Below are positions 59,022 through 64,000 of a stretch of DNA of 64,000 bases, piece after piece. This DNA is from Callipepla californica brunnescens (Eukaryota > Chordata > Aves > Galliformes > Odontophoridae), in the NCBI GenBank assembly GCA_023055505.1, contig JALIRH010000023.1, positions 7,198,423-7,262,422 of the forward strand, given 5' to 3'. The notes under the pieces are model-generated. The model ran no database searches. It saw only the letters and a program-made list of their open reading frames with translations, and was not told the origin of the DNA. The translations under genes and the position numbers were made by a program. Positions within the stretch are counted from its first letter, which is position 1, and every line of letters starts with the position of its first letter.

Positions 59022-59600
59022 TAAAATATTGTTGAACAAGTCTGGGTCCAGTACCATCACCTGGGGAACACCACTAGTCACAGGACCACAGCCAGACTCT
59101 GCTCAGCCCTCTGAGCTCTTCCAGTCTGCCAGTTCTCAACACACCTCACTGTCCATTCATCTGTCTCACACTTTATAAGTTTCATTACAAGAATGTTGTG
59201 GGAAATGGTGTTAAGTGTCTTGGTGAAGTCAAGGTAGACAACATCCACCACTCTCCCCACTCCTACACGGCAGTTACGACATTGTAAAGGGCTACCAGAT
59301 TGGTCCAGCATGATTTCCCCTGGGTGAATCCGTGCTGTCTACTCATTATAACCCTCTTCTCTTCTCTGCTTGGAATATGACTGACCTGTAGTTTACCAGA
59401 TTCTCATTCTTGCCCTTTTTGAAGACAGGAGTGACACTGGCTATCCTCCACTCCTCAGGTACCTCTTCCATTCCTCATTACATTTTGAAGATGGTAGAGG
59501 GTGGTTCACAAGTCACCTCTGCCAGTTCCCACAGCACACATGGGTGCATCCCATCAGGGCTGATGGATTTGTGCACATTTTGGCTAATATCTATTCTGGT
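59022..59600 (-). mobile_element. CR1 LINE RT fragment
   Basis: Minus-strand CR1 interior, truncated at both ends. The minus frame 59078-59311 reads GRVVDVVYLDFTKTLNTISH, NILVMKLIKCETDEW and NWQTGRAQRA (motif A with its aspartate kept, SKAFD changed to TKTLN). Plus-strand text GACTGACCTGTAGTTTACC, TGAAGACAGGAGTGACACTG and CATCCCATCAGGGCTGATGG continues towards the RT N-terminus. No 3' UTR. Confidence 0.9.
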
Positions 59601-60055
59601 ACTCAGGAAATTTTTGCTGGTTTTTTTCTTTCTTTTCTTTTTTTATTTGAACTGCCATGTGATTTCAAGCAATTAACAGTTAATTGCCATTTTCATAAAA
59701 ACAATTTGGGAATTTTCTCAGAGCAACAGAATGTACCAAACTAAGATAAATGCACGTGCTTTGCTCCATATCTGAAGAACTCTGTCTTCCCTACAAGTCT
59801 TAACATTTATCTCATGGAGATGGTGTTCAAGGATAAAACCTCTTAATATGCTGAATAAGTGCATCATTTTCCCTTTGAATATGTTCTGCTTTAATGCTAT
59901 AAAATGTCAGCATGAATTTTGAATGGTTAATCAAATTGCTCAGAATGACGTGTGAAATTTAACTGAAGGTAGCAGTCATTCTAAACATTCATAATGCATA
60001 ATACTGCCTAAAAATTATTGTGTTTGCTATTTATAGCCAAAAACTAAAGTGACAT
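59601..60055. other. unique AT-rich stretch
   Basis: T-rich near 59621-59648; no gene or transposon recognised. Confidence 0.4.
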
Positions 60056-60457
60056 CGTTGTTCCAAAAATAATGCCTCCTATTTAATTCCATGGAAACCA
60101 CAACAAATACAAAGAGCAGAAAAACAATGGTAACAAAAATTCTTGGATTGTGGTGTCTGCCTCAGCTCTGTGTATGGAGGTATTTGAGACACACCTGGAT
60201 GTCTACTTGTACAACCTGTTGAAGGGTACCTGATTTATCAGAAAGGCTGGGCTCAGTGATCTCCTGAGGTCCCTTCCAAATCCTGTAATTCTGTGATCCA
60301 TCAACAATTCTACATCAGACTGCTCCTCCTCTGCTGCCATCTGTCACACAGCAACAAAATGTAGTGGGATATTGGTGGGAAGGTTCAACCATTATGGCCA
60401 CACCACCAACAGCTGCCTCTGCATAACAAAACAGGAGGCATCATTTTCAGAACAGCC
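60056..60457. mobile_element. Galluhop-like mariner remnant (non-autonomous)
   Basis: Left terminus GTTGTTCCAAAAATAATGCC, then TCCTATTTAATTCCATGG; right terminus ACAGGAGGCATCATTTTCAG then AACAGCC. The two ends are imperfect inverted repeats. The left 60 bases (to GAGCAGAAAAACAATGG) correspond, as I recall it, to the mariner Galluhop known from chicken. No transposase frame remains between the ends; a CR1 tail (60165-60302) lies inside. TA target dinucleotides are not preserved clearly. Confidence 0.75.
60165..60302 (+). mobile_element. CR1 LINE 3' tail inside the mariner
   Basis: GTATTTGAGACACACCTGG, then CTGGGCTCAGTGATCTCCTG, AGGTCCCTTCCAAATCC and TGTAATTCTGTGATCC: a 140-bp plus-strand CR1 end with mutated octamers. 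Confidence 0.82.
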
Positions 60458-60656
60458 ATTGTAAAAGTTCTTTTGAATGTACATTTCCAAGACTCTAGCA
60501 ACAAATATTATCACTTTATTCCTGTATCAGAGGAGTTTTTGCATTTTCTTCAATTTTTCTCTGTGTTTCTGCTTTGCCTATTCCAAATTCAACAGTCCAG
60601 TTTCTTTAACAGTTTATGGGCTCTTAAAGACATACTCATACACTGAAATAACAAAA

Positions 60657-60706
60657 TAATGCTGCTTTATCCACTGGTGGGTAATGCTGCTTTACCCCCT
60701 GGTGGA
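60657..60706. repeat. 25-bp tandem duplication carrying CCNNTGGTGG words
   Basis: Units 60657-60681 and 60682-60706 differ at 3 of 25 positions. The second unit contains ACCCCCTGGTGG, whose complement fits the CTCF core at 11 of 12 positions; the first fits at about 9. Confidence 0.88.
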
Positions 60707-61049
60707 CAGAAATGTTTGCTATCCACATTGCTGAATGTTCTCCACTCAAAAGTCAAATAGTACTCTTGCCATCAATATAAAGTTATTTGTTTCTTCAGAA
60801 ACTCTTTTTAATTAAACAGTATACATCGTATCTTCTTGTTTCATGGTAGTTCAATAAAGTTTAAGAAATCTGAGGCATAGTAGCACTTTTACTTCCATTT
60901 TGCACTTGCAGAGCCATAATGCAGCAAGATTAGATTTCCAATACTTTGCATGCTTGATCTGAAAAATCCAGGATTTGCTCTGCCACCATCCCAACACACA
61001 ATTTAAGTTGTCTTGAAAACTCTACTAAAGTCCAGCAGAAGTCTGACCT

Positions 61050-61075
61050 CAAAGTTTGACATATGTCAAACTTTG
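61050..61075. repeat. perfect 26-bp palindrome
   Basis: The half-arm CAAAGTTTGACAT is followed directly by its exact complement, with no spacer. The sequence is not a simple repeat. Confidence 0.97.
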
Positions 61076-61839
61076 CAGAGTACCCTGCTGCCTTCCCTGC
61101 TGGAAGAATGCTCTAAACTTCCAAAAGCTAGTGTTATTTAGGTTTGAAACAGGCTGAAATCCTTTTTCCAACTCACTCCAAACCTTATGTGCCTAAAGTA
61201 GGGTCATAGAGTTCTGTCAGTTGTTAAGTGACCAGCTGCTCCCCGACTCTTTTGGAACAACATGCAGGGCACAGGTCCACAGCCAGCTCTGTGATTCCTG
61301 GTTTTTGCTTCTACACAGGTTTTTACAGTTTACACATGCAAATGCAACAGCGCAGCTTCCTGCTGCACTACGCAGAGTTCTCATTTCTAGTTATCAGATC
61401 CCTCAAAGTCTTGCCACACTGCCAGCAATTTGCTAGGACTTCCTCAGGAAATGGAAGAGCACCTCAGCAAATGCCTCTGCCAAGGCCACCAAAAGAGGTA
61501 AAGGATTACTAAATATCTGTTGCATAACCCATATCCTGGTGCAAGCACAACTCAGTAGTACCTCCAGAGCTGCACATGGCAGGACTATCCCAAACAATGT
61601 TTTTCATTGGAGGTACAGGAGTGCCAGTGTCACCTGGGCTGCTATCCACCTACTGTCAGACACCAGACAGAACTTATCTAGAAACTTAAAGATCTGAATC
61701 AGGGGTGAAATATGCAACATTTTTTTTTATTATTATTTATTTTTTTTTTTTAGATTTTGGAATTCTATTTACTTTGCAAGAGATCCAGTATCTCAATATA
61801 TTGTGTCTACATGCAGCCACACAGCATAAGGAGACCAGG

Positions 61840-62265
61840 GCTGCCCCACTCCTGACACAGCTGGTTCCAGCCAACTCCAAGGCCCTACAGCAGGGCACAG
61901 CTGGGCACAGCAGCTGCAGTGGCAGCACCACAGGAAAACAGATTTAAGAAAGGGCAAAACGCTGCATACTGGTTTGGGAAATGAGGAGGGAGGGAAAGTA
62001 AAGAATGGCTCTATGGGTAGCAAGGAGAAGGAGGGAGAAGAGGCATTTAATGGCAAAGCAGAAATCCCCCTGCAGCCGTGGAGAGACCATGGAAAAAGTA
62101 TTCACTGCCACCCATGGAGAGCCAACATGGGAGCAGGTTTGTCTTAGAACTGGAGCCCAGGATTGACCAATTCCTGAGCTGGTCACAAAAGGCTGTATCC
62201 CTTGGGGAGGCCCCACATACATTGCAAGGGGAAGAAGGAACTGCAAAGAGGAGCTGTTAAAAATT
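61840..62265 (+). mobile_element. avian ERV LTR fragment
   Basis: Follows the order of an avian LTR group as I know it: a GCACAGCAGCTGCAGTGGC region, then GATTTAAGAAAGGGCAAAAC (the usual TATA/start area), AAGGAGAAGGAGGGAGAAGA, AGAAATCCCCCTGCAGCCG, GTGGAGAGACCATGG, and imperfect repeats of the type CCCATGGAGAGCCAACATGG and TCCCTTGGGGAGGCCCCAC. It is the opposite-strand relative of the LTR at 26684-27285. Ends decayed; no target duplication seen. The long minus-strand frame at 61944-62333 is its shadow. Confidence 0.6.
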
Positions 62266-64000
62266 AGGGATAAACTAGTCAGTGGGAAGAAACAGAACAT
62301 AAAGACAAACAAGTACAAAAAGTGTAAATACATAACAGTATAAGAACAAAATGATTTCCTTACTTAAAATTCTAGACTTCAGCAGAAAACAATGCTAAAA
62401 TTCATACTACAGATTCTCCTTAGCTACTCCAACTTCCAAACAAGCCTCTGAGGCTTTCCAATTCACCTCCACCAGACAGTGAAGTATTGAATGATATTCT
62501 ATCTACCTCTTTTTTTTTCTTTTATATTTTTCCTTTTTTTTTTTTCCCTTTTTTCTTTTCTTTTCTTTCTTGACATACCTCTCACTTAACAGATAAAACT
62601 TGTTACTACATTTATTCCTACTAGAAGGGCAGTGCTTGTGCTTGTGGTTTAGTCATTATTCCATTATAGAAAGGATTAATTAACTTTGAATGCCAAATAT
62701 GACTGAGTATTCTTCTCAGAGCTGCGCTTAACTGAAGACTGAAACAGAAAAAAACATTCAGAGACTTATATGGATTCACACTTGAAAGTTCTTAAAGACT
62801 ACTCTTTAGTGTAGCTACTACCATTATCTACCTATAACACTAGCAGTACTGTGAGGGAAAAGACCATGTTCCGTTGCAACTTGGAGCAGCAATGTCTAAT
62901 ACATTATTTCAGCTGCTCTAGTGAAAAAATTATTCTAGTACAAAATATGAAGTTGCAAGATTTTGACCGATTATAGCATTTGTGTTAGGGCTTGTTAAAA
63001 CTGACCAATCACCTGCATTTGTACTTGTTTTTTTAGTGTAAATTGTGTCATGCTAGGATATTATTAGGGATGACTGAAATAGCTGTGGAAACAAGTGTTC
63101 CAAAGTATAAATGCAGTGTTATACACAGGGGCAGATACCTTTGTAGTGGCTTTATAACCACTATATTGTAGTCTGAGACTACATTGACAGGTTACAAAGA
63201 AGGAACATTTTATGCATGAGGTCATGTAATGACAGCATTTATCAAAAGAGGAAAATGTTCCCTATAGTATGTGGCTATGACAGAGAGCCTGCCACACAGA
63301 AAATGCCCTGTGGTGAGAGTTCACTAAGCAAAGCTATATGTAAAAAACCTCTTGCTGTGGCACTCCATCAACCATGTTCATCTGGCAAATTGGCTGGCTG
63401 GCCAGTCAGCTGAAACTGGGAAGGAGACCACGAGGAGTTCATGAAATACCAGCATGAAAAAAGGAAAAGCAATAAAAGGGCCAGGTGAAAAAGACGTGTA
63501 TGATAGGAGGGTGGCCTACTCTGAAGAAGGATATCTAACCTAGAAATGGTATAACAGCTCTGTAAAACACACTTGTGATAGTCTCCGTGTAGGATCTGAC
63601 AGTTTGGGACTGTTCAACAAATGTTTTAAGTAATTTTAAACTTAAATTTTCAGGTGTGCTTTACAAGCAGACAGTAGAGAGTCCTTGAAAGACTGAGTAG
63701 TTTCTTTCAGACACATTACTGGTATTCTTCTCATAGCGCTTCCTAATTAAAAAAAAAAAAAATGTATACAGTTGTACTGTCTCCATTTACTTTTCCATTC
63801 ATCACCTCCTTCTAAAATAACTTTTAAAAGTGACAAACAAGTTCAACCGAATCTATCAAAAGGACTGAGGCTCCAAAAATACCAAGTCTGTAGCTTTAAA
63901 GAGAAATCTAAAATAATGTCCCTGCTTAGGAAGTCTGCAAAGCTAAATCATTCTCATGCTTACCCACTCCCTCACTCCGCATCTCAGTACAGTTAGCATC
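62266..64000. other. unique AT-rich stretch to window end
   Basis: No gene or transposon recognised. A T/C-rich run lies at 62509-62571 and an A13 run near 63749-63761. Short frames (65-74 codons) are anonymous. Confidence 0.45.
62509..62571. repeat. T/C-rich low-complexity tract
   Basis: Runs of T broken by C (CTTTTTTTTTC, TTTTCTTTTC), about 60 bp. Confidence 0.9.

Larger units (their letters stand above)
60458..61839. other. unique stretch with duplicated CTCF-like word and a palindrome
   Basis: No gene recognised. It contains the 25-bp near-perfect tandem duplication at 60657-60706, the 26-bp palindrome at 61050-61075 and a T-rich run at 61720-61753. The two overlapping plus frames at 61221-61512 are anonymous. 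Confidence 0.45.

Noticed and set aside
61944..62333. 129-codon minus-strand hydrophobic frame
   Set aside because: It lies antisense to an LTR-like unit and shows no signal peptide plus domain arrangement that I can identify.
1..64000. CRISPR array, phage, plasmid or bacterial operon
   Set aside because: No spaced direct repeats with unique spacers, no ribosome-binding-site-led gene clusters; AT-rich, retrotransposon-filled DNA is eukaryotic.

Overview
This window looks like bird nuclear DNA, intergenic or deep intronic. The main evidence is the large number of CR1 LINE fragments, several ending in the avian CR1 3' signature: a GGTTGGA/CCTTCCAAC block followed by ATTCTATGA-type octamers. 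There are also avian-style retroviral LTRs with TGTCA...TGACA ends, and a Galluhop-like mariner remnant (Galluhop was described from chicken). The base composition is AT-rich and CpG-poor. I see no bacterial, viral or organellar genes, no rRNA, no tRNA that survives inspection, no CRISPR array, and no convincing exon of a host protein-coding gene. Nearly all long open frames are decayed CR1 reverse transcriptase, endonuclease or ORF1 segments, or frames running through a pentanucleotide satellite.

Layout. 1-3180: mostly unique AT-rich DNA with one very old CR1 relic near 2.45-2.71 kb. 3181-5335: long CR1 (-). 5336-8280: unique. 8282-10920: nearly complete EN-RT CR1 (+). 11.69-12.02 kb: palindromic AT block joined to a CR1 tail (-). 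13.17-13.46 kb: CR1 tail (-). 13.5-18.36 kb: unique. 18.37-21.08 kb: CR1 (+) split by a solo LTR that has a target duplication. 23.04-25.60 kb: CR1 (+) with ORF1, EN and RT and a preserved RT core. 26.34-27.74 kb: CR1 (+), LTR, CR1 (+). 31.06-34.85 kb: CR1 (-) interrupted by an opposite-strand CR1. 35.9-43.6 kb: several CR1 pieces on both strands. 43.6-47.3 kb: unique, with a short CpG cluster. 47.3-48.8 kb: two CR1 pieces flanking a splice-bounded stretch. 49.26-49.91 kb: a GGGGA/GGGAA array of about 650 bp. 51.6-52.1 kb: an AAT microsatellite and a second CpG cluster. 52.3-59.6 kb: CR1 pieces and three LTR segments. 60.06-60.46 kb: mariner remnant holding a CR1 tail. 61.84-62.27 kb: LTR fragment. 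The rest is unique.

The elements do not form a pathway; they record successive insertions. CR1-derived DNA covers roughly a third of the window (my estimate from the intervals). Many copies are longer than 1-2 kb and keep ORF1 or endonuclease sequence, unlike the short 3' tails typical of CR1. That fits a low-recombination or sex-linked region, or a CR1-rich bird lineage, but the sequence alone cannot decide.

I did not find a convincing new biological system. The best leads are structural: the solo LTR nested in CR1, the antiparallel CR1 nest with 35-bp direct repeats, the two isolated CpG clusters with CTCF-like cores, the purine-only pentamer array, several perfect palindromes, and one possible orphan exon.
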